Source: Spinactinospora alkalitolerans
GTDB lineage: Bacteria > Actinomycetota > Actinomycetes > Streptosporangiales > Streptosporangiaceae
Assembly (NCBI RefSeq): GCF_013408795.1
Contig: NZ_JACCCC010000001.1
Location: 2,356,001 to 2,420,000 of the forward strand
Reading direction: 5' to 3'
DNA: 64,000 nt
The notes under the pieces were generated by a model, which saw nothing but the letters and a program-made list of their open reading frames with translations, ran no database searches and was not told where the DNA came from. Below, piece after piece: positions 9,420 to 17,649 of the stretch (within the stretch, counting starts at the first letter, position 1; every line of letters begins with the position of its first letter). Position numbers and translations under genes: made by a program.

Positions 9420-10314
9420 GGATGAACAGCTCCCGTCTGGCGTGCAGCCGATGCCCGGCCGTCGGCGCCCGAGGAGGGGCGCTCCGCTCGGTCGGCATCG
9501 GGCGGGCCCGATTCCGGTCCGGCCGGGGGCCGAACGTTGTTTTCGATTGATGATCGGTTCGTATCGAATCGATGCTCATATCGAACACCATTCCCGACCG
9601 TTTTGTCGATAGTGCGCGGCCAAACAGGTCAATGGTGTCCACATCGTGAGACAGGTGAGAGTCTGCGCGGCTATACGGGGGAGCGCTGATCGTGTTGCTG
9701 ATCGGTCGATCCGAGAACGATCGAGAGGAATCGCCGCAGATGTCGGCCGCTCCGGCCGCGGGTCCGAGGGGGCCCGGGCGAGGACCGGCGAGGACTGGCG
9801 CGGTCATCCCGGGTGCGTTAGCCTGGCGGTCGGTCGCCCGGGCAAGGCCCGGCCGCACTCGCCGCACCGGAGCTTCTCACAGGGATGCCGACACGAGGTG
9901 GCGATCGAAGCGGTCCAACACGAGTCTGGGTAGGCTACTGACCAGTCCAGCACTGGACGGACCGGTCGAGCGGTCCGGTTCTTGCCTCGCTGGACGCCGT
10001 GCCACGCACCAGGTGCGGCGCAAGGCGTGTGGAAGAACCGGTTTTCGCGACCGGGCGGGGGGTTGGACCCGGAAAAGGCCCGAACATCCAGTAGACAACG
10101 GTCTCCGCGCTCGCCGCCTACGAGACGGATCCGGTCCGAAGGGTGCTCGGGCCTTTTTCCGTGTCCCCCCATACCGCCGCCGCGCCGCGCGGGCGTCGGC
10201 GGTCCCGCCCCCGGCGCAGCCCGGCGCCCCCGTCCGACCCGGCCCATTAGGCTGCAAGGCGTCGACGTCATTGCCGGGACTGTTCGGGATTGTCAGGTGG
10301 AGGGCGAGCCAGGC
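9420..10314. other. 895-bp intergenic region between divergent genes
   Basis: No gene is supported here. It should hold the promoters of the MsiK-like gene (leftward) and of lnt (rightward). The part at 9540-9650 is AT-richer than the surroundings and has short palindromes (TTCGTATCGAA, ATCGAATCGAT). The part at 10070-10161 folds into a long-range stem, listed separately. Confidence 0.5.
10070..10161 (+). other. long-range stem upstream of lnt
   Basis: CGGAAAAGGCCCGA (10070-10083) is complementary to TCGGGCCTTTTTCCG (10147-10161) apart from one extra T. The 63-nt interior has its own small stem (GTCTC/GAGAC). The right arm carries a T5 run, so it could act as an attenuator or terminator, or as the 3' end of a small RNA. 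Confidence 0.4.
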
Positions 10315-11964
10315 GTGGTAGCTGAGGGCACCCAGCCCGTGGAGGAGCGGTCCTCCGGGAGCGGGAGCGATGCCGGTACCGGAGGAGTCCCCGCGCGGCG
10401 CGGGCGCCTCGGCCTCCTCCTGCGGGCACTGGCCGCGCTCGCCTCCGGCCTGGCCCAGCTCGCCGCGCTGCCGCCCTACGGCCTGTGGGTCCTGGCCCCG
10501 CTGAGCGCGGCGCTGCTCCTGTGGGCCGTGCACGGGGTGCGGGCGCGCCGAGCCGCGTGGCTGGGCCTGCTCGCGGGCGCGGCCCTCATGGTGCCGCTGA
10601 TCAAGTGGCAGGAGGTCTTCGGCGCCGACGTCTGGCTCGTCATCGCGGCGGCCGAGACGGTCTACTTCGTCCCCATGGCCATGGGGATCGCCCTGGTGTC
10701 CCGGCTGCCCGGCTGGGTGGTGTGGACCAGCGCCCTGTGGGTCGCCCAGGAGTTCGTGCGCGCCCGCTTCCCGCTGGGCGGCTTCCCGTGGGGCAAGCTG
10801 GCCTTCAGCCAGCCCGACACCGTCTTCACCGGCTACGCCGCGCTGGGCTCCTCGGCACTGGTCACCTTCACCGTCGCGCTGACCGGAGCGCTGCTGGTCG
10901 CCGCGGTGCGGGCGGTCGCGCGCGCCCGCCGCGGCGGCGACCCGGCCGGCGGGGTCCGGTCGCTGGCCAATCACCTCGTCGTGATCCTGGCCGTCGCGGT
11001 CGCCGGGGCCTTCGCCCCGGCCATCGGCGCGCCGGAGCGCGACCACACCGCCACGGTCGCGCTCGTGCAGGGCAACGTGCCCGGCGTGGGGGAGATGAAC
11101 ATCCTCGGCGAGCGCATGCAGGTGCTGACCAACCACGTCGAGGGCGTGCACGAACTCGCCGAGCGGGTCCGCGCGGGCGAGGTGGACCAGCCTGATCTGG
11201 TGGTCCTGCCGGAGAACGCCAGCGACATCGACACCTACGCCGACCCCGCCGCCGCCGAACTCATCCAGCAAGCCGCCGAGGACGTCGGCGCGCCCCTGCT
11301 GTTCGGCATCACCAGATACAGCGAGGACGGCACTCAGCGCTGGATCCGCAGCGTCGTGTGGGACCCCGAGGACGGGCCCGGGGAGTACTACACCAAGCGC
11401 TACCTGGTGCCCTTCGGCGAGTATGTGCCGTTCCGGGACTTCTTCGCCTCGATCGTGTCCCGGCTGGAGCAGGTCGGCAGCGACGCCGTGCCCGGGACCG
11501 AACCGGGGGCGCTGCGCATGGGCGACACCACCGTCGCCACCGCCATCTGCTTCGACGTCGCCTTCGACCGGCCGGTGCGCGAGTCGGTGGCCGCGGGCGG
11601 ACAGATCATCGCGGTCCCCACCAACAACGCCAACTACAACTTCACCGGCCAGTCCGACCAGCAGTTGGCCATCACCCAACTGCGCGCCGTCGAGCACGGC
11701 CGGCCCGCGGTGGTCGCCTCCACCAGCGGCGTCAGCGCGGTCGTGGCCACCGACGGCACCGTGACCTACCGCTCCCCGGAGGCCGAGCCGGCCGTCCACG
11801 TCGCCCAGGTGCCGGCGATGGCGGGCCTGACCCCGGCCACCAGGCTGGGCGTGTTCCCCGAGGCGGTCCTGACGCTGCTCGGAGTCGGCGCCGTCGCCGC
11901 GGCGGTCGCGCTGGAGCGCCGCTCGCGCCGACCGGGGCCCCGCCTCTGGGCCAAGGGATCTTGA
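10315..11964 (+). CDS. lnt: apolipoprotein N-acyltransferase
   Basis: A membrane enzyme of about 549 residues that N-acylates the lipid-modified Cys of lipoproteins. The N-terminal half has several hydrophobic segments. The C-terminal half is a nitrilase-like domain with the catalytic triad Glu in VVLPENAS (about 300), Lys in YYTKRYLVPFGEYVPF (about 361) and Cys in TAICFDVAF (about 412). The sequence NANYNFTGQSDQQLAITQLRAVE is characteristic of Lnt. A last membrane helix and basic tail close the protein. I chose GTG 10315 because GGAGGG lies 10 nt upstream; GTG 10297 or 10339 are possible. The lipoprotein signal of the binding protein at 4272 is a likely substrate. Actinobacterial Lnt proteins are sometimes fused to a dolichol-phosphate mannose synthase; this one is not. 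Confidence 0.88.
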   Translation: MVAEGTQPVEERSSGSGSDAGTGGVPARRGRLGLLLRALAALASGLAQLAALPPYGLWVLAPLSAALLLWAVHGVRARRAAWLGLLAGAALMVPLIKWQEVFGADVWLVIAAAETVYFVPMAMGIALVSRLPGWVVWTSALWVAQEFVRARFPLGGFPWGKLAFSQPDTVFTGYAALGSSALVTFTVALTGALLVAAVRAVARARRGGDPAGGVRSLANHLVVILAVAVAGAFAPAIGAPERDHTATVALVQGNVPGVGEMNILGERMQVLTNHVEGVHELAERVRAGEVDQPDLVVLPENASDIDTYADPAAAELIQQAAEDVGAPLLFGITRYSEDGTQRWIRSVVWDPEDGPGEYYTKRYLVPFGEYVPFRDFFASIVSRLEQVGSDAVPGTEPGALRMGDTTVATAICFDVAFDRPVRESVAAGGQIIAVPTNNANYNFTGQSDQQLAITQLRAVEHGRPAVVASTSGVSAVVATDGTVTYRSPEAEPAVHVAQVPAMAGLTPATRLGVFPEAVLTLLGVGAVAAAVALERRSRRPGPRLWAKGS

Positions 11965-11985
11965 ACCCCGACCACAGGAGGGATT

Positions 11986-12193
11986 CGCGGTGACTGGGCG
12001 ATCCTCTCGTGTGGCCGCAAGGCCCATTGCAGGGATCGCCCCGGCGCCGCGTCGCCCACGCCGCCACCTTGAGTGCCAGACCGAAACCACGGTGTCGGTG
12101 TGCGCTCAAGGCATCGGGTCTGCTCCGCGTGCGGGTGGGCGGTTTCCGTCCACGGGCCTTCGTCCACGCGAGAGAACCGCCCACCCGCACGCG
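11986..12193. repeat. partial copy C of the dispersed repeat, with strong hairpin
   Basis: The first 24 bp (11986-12009) are identical to the reverse complement of 2635-2658 inside copy A. Further on, a perfect 19-bp inverted repeat (12126-12144 with 12175-12193, arm CGCGTGCGGGTGGGCGGTT) surrounds a 30-nt loop; its GTGCGGGTGGG core also occurs in copies A and B. The order of shared blocks differs from A and B, so this is a mosaic or degenerated copy between lnt and fxsA. Confidence 0.5.
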
Positions 12194-12255
12194 ACTTGGG
12201 GCGGGAACGAAATCGGGCGGTGGGTCGTTACCGGAAGGGACGTCGAGATTATTGG

Positions 12256-12777
12256 ATGGTGGCCATGCCGCTGCTTATCGGAATCGCACTGATGGCGCTG
12301 CCGTTCCTGGAGATCTGGGCGATGATCCTGGTCGGTCAGCAGATCGGGGCGGCCTGGACCATCGCGGCCCTGTTCGCGCTCAGCGTGGCCGGGATGCTGG
12401 TGATCAGGCGCGCCGGGACCCGGGCCTTCCGCGACGTCGACGCGGCGATGCGCACCGGGACCCCGCCGCGCACCGGCGGCCTCGACATGCTGATGCTGTT
12501 CGTCGGCGGCGTCCTGCTGGTCGTCCCCGGCTTCATCACCGCCGTGCTCGGGCTCGCGCTGTCGCTGCCCTTCACCCGCCCCGCGCTGCGCTGGGCGTTC
12601 ACCGGCTGGGCCCGGCGCAGGATGGAGCGGATGAACGCCACCGTCGACGGCGACGCCCGCAACGGCCCCCTCGGCGCGCACCTGGGCGCCCGCCGGCCGG
12701 ACGCCGCCGCCCGCCCGCCGGGCAGCGGCAAGGTCGTCCAGGGCCACGTGGTCACCGAGGACGAGCACCGCGACTGA
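12256..12777 (+). CDS. fxsA: FxsA family membrane protein
   Basis: About 173 residues. The N-terminal part matches FxsA/YtzA: PLLIGIALMALPFLEIWAMILVGQQIGAAWT, then a cytoplasmic segment IRRAGTRAFRDVDAAMRTG, and the diagnostic LLVVPGFITAVLGLALSLPFTR helix. FxsA in E. coli is an inner-membrane protein linked to relief of phage T7 exclusion; its general role in actinobacteria is not established. The C-terminal 50 residues are polar and unconserved. Start is ATG 12256 or ATG 12265; both have purine-rich leaders (GGAAGGGA at about 12233, GGATGGTGG at 12254). Confidence 0.85.
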   Translation: MVAMPLLIGIALMALPFLEIWAMILVGQQIGAAWTIAALFALSVAGMLVIRRAGTRAFRDVDAAMRTGTPPRTGGLDMLMLFVGGVLLVVPGFITAVLGLALSLPFTRPALRWAFTGWARRRMERMNATVDGDARNGPLGAHLGARRPDAAARPPGSGKVVQGHVVTEDEHRD

Positions 12778-12858
12778 CGCGCCGGACCGCCGCCACGCGA
12801 GCACCGGACGCCTTCCACCTCCCCCGGTACCGCCCGGGATGGAACAATCGGGGGTGTG

Positions 12859-13656
12859 ATGAGTGAAACCGGTTGGAACTACCTGATGGACATGGACGGC
12901 GTGCTCGTGCGCGAGGAGCAGCTCGTCCCCGGGGCCGATGCCTTCATCGGCGAACTGCGCGACAGGGGCACCCCCTTCATGGTGCTGACCAACAACTCCA
13001 TCTACACGCCGCGCGACCTGCGGGCCAGGCTGCTGCGCACCGGCCTGGACGTCCCCGAGGGGTCGATCTGGACCTCGGCGCTGGCCACCGCCCAGTTCCT
13101 GGACCAGCAGCGGCCCGGCGGCTCGGCCTACGTGGTGGGGGAGTCCGGGCTGACCACGGCGCTGCACAGCGTCGGCTACGTGCTGACCGACCGCGACCCC
13201 GACTACGTCGTGCTGGGCGAGACCCGCACCTACAGCTTCGAGGCGATCACCCGCGCGATCCGGCTGGTCGAGAGCGGCGCGCGGTTCATCGCCACCAACC
13301 CCGACGAGAAGGGGCCCAGCCGCGAGGGCCCGCTGCCGGCCACCGGGGCCGTCGCCGCGCTGATCGAGAAGGCCACCGGGCGCGCCCCCTACTACGTCGG
13401 CAAGCCCAACCCGCTGATGATGCGCTCGGCCCTGCGCGCGATCAAGGCGCACTCGGAGAACACCCTGATGATCGGGGACCGGATGGACACCGACGTGCGT
13501 TCGGGCCTGGAGGCCGGGCTGCAGACCATCCTGGTGCTCAGCGGCATCTCCGGCGCCGAGACCGCCGAGCTCTTCCCCTACCGGCCCACCACGGTCCGCG
13601 GATCGGTCGCCGACCTGATCGGCCGCACCGAGAACCCCTTCGACCCGCAGGACTGA
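12859..13656 (+). CDS. HAD superfamily phosphatase, NagD-like (IIA)
   Basis: About 265 residues of a cytosolic haloacid-dehalogenase-type phosphatase. Motif I is MDMDGVLV, with the nucleophile Asp and general-acid Asp near residues 11 and 13. Motif II is LTNNSI, the cap region contains the NagD signature YVVGESGL, motif III Lys is in YVGKPNP, and motif IV is [10 protein letters not shown]. NagD relatives hydrolyse nucleotide or sugar phosphates; the substrate here is unknown. ATG 12859 is preceded by GGGGG; a GTG directly before it (12856) is an alternative. It ends at a strong hairpin shared with rbpA on the other strand. Confidence 0.9.
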   Translation: MSETGWNYLMDMDGVLVREEQLVPGADAFIGELRDRGTPFMVLTNNSIYTPRDLRARLLRTGLDVPEGSIWTSALATAQFLDQQRPGGSAYVVGESGLTTALHSVGYVLTDRDPDYVVLGETRTYSFEAITRAIRLVESGARFIATNPDEKGPSREGPLPATGAVAALIEKATGRAPYYVGKPNPLMMRSALRAIKAHSENTLMIGDRMDTDVRSGLEAGLQTILVLSGISGAETAELFPYRPTTVRGSVADLIGRTENPFDPQD

Positions 13657-13706
13657 CCGGCCCGCGAGGCCGGCGCCCCGGGGAGGGGCCCCGCCACCGC
13701 GCGCAC

Positions 13707-13749
13707 GAAGGGCCGGCGGCGACCGATGTACGGTCGCCGCCGGCCCTTC
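13707..13749. terminator. bidirectional terminator
   Basis: A perfect 19-bp stem (arms 13707-13725 and 13731-13749) with loop ATGTA, followed by ACTTTTCC. It lies between the convergent HAD gene and rbpA. Confidence 0.85.
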
Positions 13750-13770
13750 ACTTTTCCCGCCCCGGGCGCC

Positions 13771-14145
13771 CTAGCGCTGCCGGGCCAGGCTGTGCAGGTG
13801 CTCCTGCTCCTCCTTGCGGCGCGCGCGCAGCAGCGCCAGGCGCTCGGCCAGGACCTCTTCGAGGTCCTCCATGCTGCGGCGCTCCAGCAGCATGTCCCAG
13901 TGCGTGCGCGTGGGCTTGGTCTTCTTCTGCTGCGGCTGCTCGCCGTCGACCATCAGCGCGTTGTCGCCGCAGAAGCGGCACTCCCAGCTCGACGGGATCT
14001 CGGCCTCGGTCGCGAAGGTGACGGAGAAGCGATGACCCCGGGGGCAGTCGTAGGTAACCTCTTGGCGCGGTGCCAGGTCGGTGTTGCGGTCGTTCTCGTA
14101 GCTGGTCGCCCCGAGTCGTGTCCCGCGAAGTGCTCGCTCGGCCAT
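13771..14145 (-). CDS. rbpA: RNA polymerase-binding protein RbpA
   Basis: 124 residues. RbpA is an actinobacterial protein that binds RNA polymerase and the principal sigma factor and stabilises the open promoter complex. Marks are the N-terminal RGTRLGATSYENDRN segment, the core YDCPRGHRFSVTFATEAEIP-SSWECRFCG with its Cys/His pattern, and the C-terminal sigma-interacting helices THWDMLLERRSMEDLEEVLAERLALLR. Start ATG 14145 has GGAGG 10 nt upstream. A SigR-type promoter lies immediately before it, matching the known control of rbpA by disulfide stress in Streptomyces. The gene is monocistronic and ends at the shared terminator. Confidence 0.97.
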   Translation of the reverse strand: MAERALRGTRLGATSYENDRNTDLAPRQEVTYDCPRGHRFSVTFATEAEIPSSWECRFCGDNALMVDGEQPQQKKTKPTRTHWDMLLERRSMEDLEEVLAERLALLRARRKEEQEHLHSLARQR

Positions 14146-14186
14146 CGTCTGTCTGCCTCCAGGCGCTCTTGCGGTCTCGTGGGTGT

Positions 14187-14212
14187 AACACGTCGATCCG
14201 TGTCAAGATTCC
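14187..14212 (-). promoter_or_regulatory. SigR-type promoter of rbpA
   Basis: On the minus strand GGAAT (14212-14208), exactly 18 nt, then GTT (14189-14187). This is the consensus of the thiol-oxidative-stress sigma factor SigR/SigH. It gives a predicted leader of about 35 nt to the rbpA start. Confidence 0.75.
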
Positions 14213-14475
14213 CCGGACGCCATCGATCCAACCGTGCGACAATACGCGGCCGCCCGCGGCGCGGGCCCGGTCAAGGGCCGTTCGACTCCGAATCCCGGTG
14301 CGCGGGGCCCGATTCGGACGGAGATGGTGCACCGCAGGTCATGATGGTGTTGACGGAGTTTTTGCGGTGCCTTTGTGGTCATCGCCGCAATCACCGGAAC
14401 CGGTTTCTCCGGGTTTTTCGATCATCGCGCGAATACCGCCGATTCGGCCCGCGCCGTCCCCGTCGTCCCCTCCGG

Positions 14476-14503
14476 CGGTGCGGGGCCGCGCGACCCCGCA
14501 CCG
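14476..14503 (-). terminator. hairpin after the Ddn-type gene
   Basis: CGGTGCGGGG / CCCCGCACCG with an 8-nt loop, 17 nt beyond the stop of the gene at 14520-14924. Confidence 0.65.
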
Positions 14504-14519
14504 CACGGTCGGGCCCGGA

Positions 14520-14924
14520 TCAGTCCCGCCGCTCCAGGATGACGACGGGGATCGGCCGGTCGGTCTTGGTCTGGTACTCGTCGTAGTCCGGCCAGACCTC
14601 GGCCATCCGCGGCCACAGCCGCGCCTTCTCCTCCTCGGTGGCGGTCCTGGCGCGCGCGGGGAAGCGGTCGTCCTTCACCTGCACGGTGACCTCGGGGTCG
14701 GTCGACAGGTTGTGGTACCAGGCCGGGTGGCCGGGCTGACCGCCGGCCGAGGCGACGATGACGTGGTCGGCGCCGTCGCGGCGGTAGATCAGCGGCGTGG
14801 TCCGCTCCCGGCCCGAGCGGCGGCCGGTGGTGGTGAGCAGCAGCGTGGACACGCCCTGCCAGTCGTGTCCGACCTCGCCGCCGGTCTCCCGGTACTTGCG
14901 CACGTGTTCGTCTCCGAAAAGCAC
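14520..14924 (-). CDS. deazaflavin-dependent nitroreductase (Ddn family)
   Basis: 134 residues of the F420-dependent Ddn/DUF385 family, split-barrel enzymes that use reduced coenzyme F420 for quinone or nitro reduction. Marks are TLLLTTTGRRSGRERTTPLIY, VIVASAGGQPGHPAWYHNL, and the C-terminal WPDYDEYQTKTDRPIPVVILE. GTG 14924 is chosen because AGGGAG lies just before it; an upstream extension to about 15038 lacks family similarity. It is divergent from the secreted nucleotidase. Its physiological substrate cannot be told. Confidence 0.88.
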   Translation of the reverse strand: MLFGDEHVRKYRETGGEVGHDWQGVSTLLLTTTGRRSGRERTTPLIYRRDGADHVIVASAGGQPGHPAWYHNLSTDPEVTVQVKDDRFPARARTATEEEKARLWPRMAEVWPDYDEYQTKTDRPIPVVILERRD

Positions 14925-15074
14925 GGTTCTCCCTGGTTCGATCCGTCGGTCGGTTTCCTGCGCCCGCACCGGCCCTTCGGCCGGGGCTGGCCCTTCGCAC
15001 AACCGGATCTGGCGCCGATCGCTTCCCGGGTGCGACACTCATGGGCGTCATGCTCTCCCGGACAGGAGCCGCGC

Positions 15075-16925
15075 ATGTTGAGATCCCCCACGTCCCTGTG
15101 CCGCGCCGCGGGCGCACTCGTCCTGGCCCCGCTACTGGTGGCGGGGTTCGCCGCACCGGTCGCCGCCGATCCGGCGCCCCGGTCCGGCCGGGACGGCAGG
15201 GCCGCCTTCACCCTCACCCTCCTGCACAACAACGACGGCGAGTCCCAACTGCTCGGGGCGCCCGCCGACCCCGACTACGGCGGCGCCGCGCGCTTCGCGG
15301 CCCTGGTGCGCGGGCTGCGGACCAGTGAACTGCGGCCCTCGTCGGCCGAGGAGGACGAGTCGCGGCGCCGCGGCGTGCTCACCCTGTCCTCCGGCGACAA
15401 CTACCTGGCCGGGCCGCAGTTCGCCGCGAGCCTGGACAAGGGCGTCCCGTTCTACGACTCCCTCGCCGCCGGCCGGATCGGCTATGACGCGATCGCCATC
15501 GGCAACCACGAGTTCGACTTCGGCCCCGACGTGCTGGCCGACTACATCTCGGGCGTGCCGGGCGAGCCCCCGTTCCTGTCGGCCAACCTGGACGTCTCCC
15601 CGGAACCGGCGCTGGCCGGGCTGGCCGAACAGGGCCGGATCGCCGCGAGCACCGTGGTGCGCGAGCGCGGCGAGCGCATCGGCGTCGTCGGCGCCACCAC
15701 ACCGGCGCTGGCCGCCGTATCCAGCCCGCGGGGCGTGCGGGTCGACCCCGACGTGCGGGCCGCCGTGCAGCAGGAGGTGGACGCGCTCACCGCCGACGGC
15801 GTCGACAAGATCGTGCTCGTCTCGCATCTGCAGAGCATCCTGGAGGACCGCGCGCTGATCGGGGAGCTGCGCGACGTCGACGTCGCGATCGCGGGCGGCG
15901 GCGACGAGCTGCTGGCGGGCGAGGACGACCCGCTGGTGCCCGGTGACACGGTCACCGTCGACCCCGAGACCGGGGAGCCGCTGCGCTACCCGCTGCACGT
16001 GCCCGACTCCGAGGGCGTCGACGTCCCCGTGGCGACGACGGCCGGCGACTACAAGTACGTGGGGCGGCTCGTGGTCAGCTTCGACGCCCGCGGCGGCGTG
16101 ACGTCGGTGGCCGAGCGCTCGGGCCCGGTTCGCGTCTCCGGGGTCGGCGACGACGCGGTGCGGCCCGACGAGGTGGTCCGGCGTACGGTGACCGAACCGG
16201 TCCGGGATCACGTCGCCGACCTGGAGGCCAACGTCTCGGCCGTCAGCGAGGTCGCCCTGGAGGGGCGGCGCGACCCCGGCGTGCGCACCGCCGAGACCAA
16301 CCTCGGCAACCTGGTCGCCGACGCGCTGCTGGACGCCGGGCGGGACCGGGCGCAGGAGTACGGCGTCGCGCCGCCGCAGATCGCGCTGCAGAACAGCGGC
16401 GGCATCCGCAACAACTCGCTGATCCCGCCCGGCGACGTCACCGAGTACGACACCTACGCGATCGCGCCGTTCGCCAACTTCGTCGCGGTCGTGCCCGATG
16501 TACCGCGCGCCCAGGTCAAGGAGCTGCTGGAGAACGCGGTCTCCTCGGCGCCCGCGGCCGACGGCAGGTTCGCCCAGGTGGCGGGCGTCAGCTTCGAGTA
16601 CGACGCCTCGGCGACCGCGCAGCAGGTCGACAACGACGGCACCGTCCTGCGGCCGGGGGAGCGGGTGCGCGAGGCGGTCCTGGACGACGGCACCGTGATC
16701 GTCTCCGGCGGCGAGGTCGTCGAGGGGGCCGGGATCTCCGTGGCCACCAACGACTTCTCCGCGCGCGGCGGCGACCAGTACCCGTTCCGCGGGCTGCCGT
16801 TCACCTCGGTCGGGGTGACCTACCAGCAGGCCCTGGTCGGCTACCTCACCGACGACCTCGGCGGCACGGTGCGCGCCGCCGACTACCCCGAGGGCGGGCA
16901 GGGCCGCATCACGCGGACCGGCTGA
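15075..16925 (+). CDS. secreted 5'-nucleotidase/2',3'-cyclic phosphodiesterase (UshA-like)
   Basis: 616 residues with a Sec signal (RSPTSLCRAAGALVLAPLLVAGFAAPVAA) and no lipobox or LPXTG tail. The N-terminal calcineurin-like metallophosphatase domain shows TLLHNNDGES, SSGDNYLAG, IGNHEFDFG and LVSHLQ. The usual first motif is NDxHG/NDxHS; here it is HNNDGES, so the first metal-ligand His is shifted or missing. The C-terminal 5'-nucleotidase domain has ETNLGNLVADALL, LQNSGGIRNNSLIPPG and VATNDFSARGGDQYP. The enzyme would dephosphorylate extracellular nucleotides. Start ATG 15075 has AGGAG 6 nt upstream. Confidence 0.9.
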   Translation: MLRSPTSLCRAAGALVLAPLLVAGFAAPVAADPAPRSGRDGRAAFTLTLLHNNDGESQLLGAPADPDYGGAARFAALVRGLRTSELRPSSAEEDESRRRGVLTLSSGDNYLAGPQFAASLDKGVPFYDSLAAGRIGYDAIAIGNHEFDFGPDVLADYISGVPGEPPFLSANLDVSPEPALAGLAEQGRIAASTVVRERGERIGVVGATTPALAAVSSPRGVRVDPDVRAAVQQEVDALTADGVDKIVLVSHLQSILEDRALIGELRDVDVAIAGGGDELLAGEDDPLVPGDTVTVDPETGEPLRYPLHVPDSEGVDVPVATTAGDYKYVGRLVVSFDARGGVTSVAERSGPVRVSGVGDDAVRPDEVVRRTVTEPVRDHVADLEANVSAVSEVALEGRRDPGVRTAETNLGNLVADALLDAGRDRAQEYGVAPPQIALQNSGGIRNNSLIPPGDVTEYDTYAIAPFANFVAVVPDVPRAQVKELLENAVSSAPAADGRFAQVAGVSFEYDASATAQQVDNDGTVLRPGERVREAVLDDGTVIVSGGEVVEGAGISVATNDFSARGGDQYPFRGLPFTSVGVTYQQALVGYLTDDLGGTVRAADYPEGGQGRITRTG

Positions 16926-16935
16926 GCCCGCGCCG

Positions 16936-16967
16936 CCCCCGGGGGCGCGGCCCCGCGCCCCCGGGGG
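16936..16967. terminator. G/C hairpin between convergent genes
   Basis: A 15-bp stem (16936-16950 with 16953-16967, CCCCCGGGGGCGCGG and its complement) between the nucleotidase gene and kdpE, suited to stop transcription both ways. Confidence 0.7.
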
Positions 16968-16971
16968 GGGC

Positions 16972-17649
16972 TCACTCGCCGGGCTCGAACCGGTAGCCCA
17001 TGCCGGGCTCGGTGATGAGCCGGCGCGGGCGGGCGGGGTCGGGTTCGAGCTTGCGGCGCAGTTGGGCCAGGTAGACCCGCAGGTAGTTGGTCTCCTTGGC
17101 GTAGGCGGGCCCCCAGACGTCGTGCAGCAGCCTGCGCTGGCTGATCAGGTGGCCGGGGTTGCGGGCCAGGATCTCCAGGATGTGCCACTCGGTGGGGGTG
17201 AGCCGCACCTCCGCGCCGTCCCGGATGACGCGCTTGGCGCCGAGGTCCACCGTGAAGTCGGGGGTGCGCACGACCGGGGCCTCCTCGACGTGCACGGAGC
17301 GGCGGGCGGCCGCGCGCATGCGGGCGAGGAGCTCGTCCATCCCGAAGGGCTTGGTGACGTAGTCGTCGGCCCCGGCGTCCAGGCTGCGCACCTTCTCGGT
17401 CTCGGAGTGCCGGGCCGACAGCACGATGACGGGGGCCGAGGTCCGGTTCCGCAGCCCCTCCAGGACCTCGACGCCCTCCATGTCGGGCAGGCCGAGGTCC
17501 AGCAGCACCAGGTCGGGCGGGCGCTCGCCCGCGACGGCCAGCGCGGTGCCGCCGTCGGGCGCGGTGTCGACGCCGTAGCCGCGCGCCCGCAGGTCGATGC
17601 GCATGGCCCGGACGAGTTGCGCGTCGTCATCGACGACCAGGACCCGCAT
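16972..17649 (-). CDS. kdpE: response regulator KdpE
   Basis: 225 residues: an N-terminal receiver (acidic pocket VVDDD, phospho-acceptor Asp in VLLDLGLPD near residue 52, Lys in YVTKPFG) and a C-terminal OmpR-type winged helix (LTPTEWHILEILARNPGHLISQRRLL, YLRVYLAQLRRKLEPDP, EPGMGYRF). This is the signature of KdpE, partner of KdpD in potassium limitation. The start overlaps the end of kdpD by 23 nt, so they are co-transcribed. The kdpFABC potassium ATPase genes are not in the window, and the kinase gene is broken, so KdpE may be orphaned or served by another kinase. Confidence 0.93.
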   Translation of the reverse strand: MRVLVVDDDAQLVRAMRIDLRARGYGVDTAPDGGTALAVAGERPPDLVLLDLGLPDMEGVEVLEGLRNRTSAPVIVLSARHSETEKVRSLDAGADDYVTKPFGMDELLARMRAAARRSVHVEEAPVVRTPDFTVDLGAKRVIRDGAEVRLTPTEWHILEILARNPGHLISQRRLLHDVWGPAYAKETNYLRVYLAQLRRKLEPDPARPRRLITEPGMGYRFEPGE

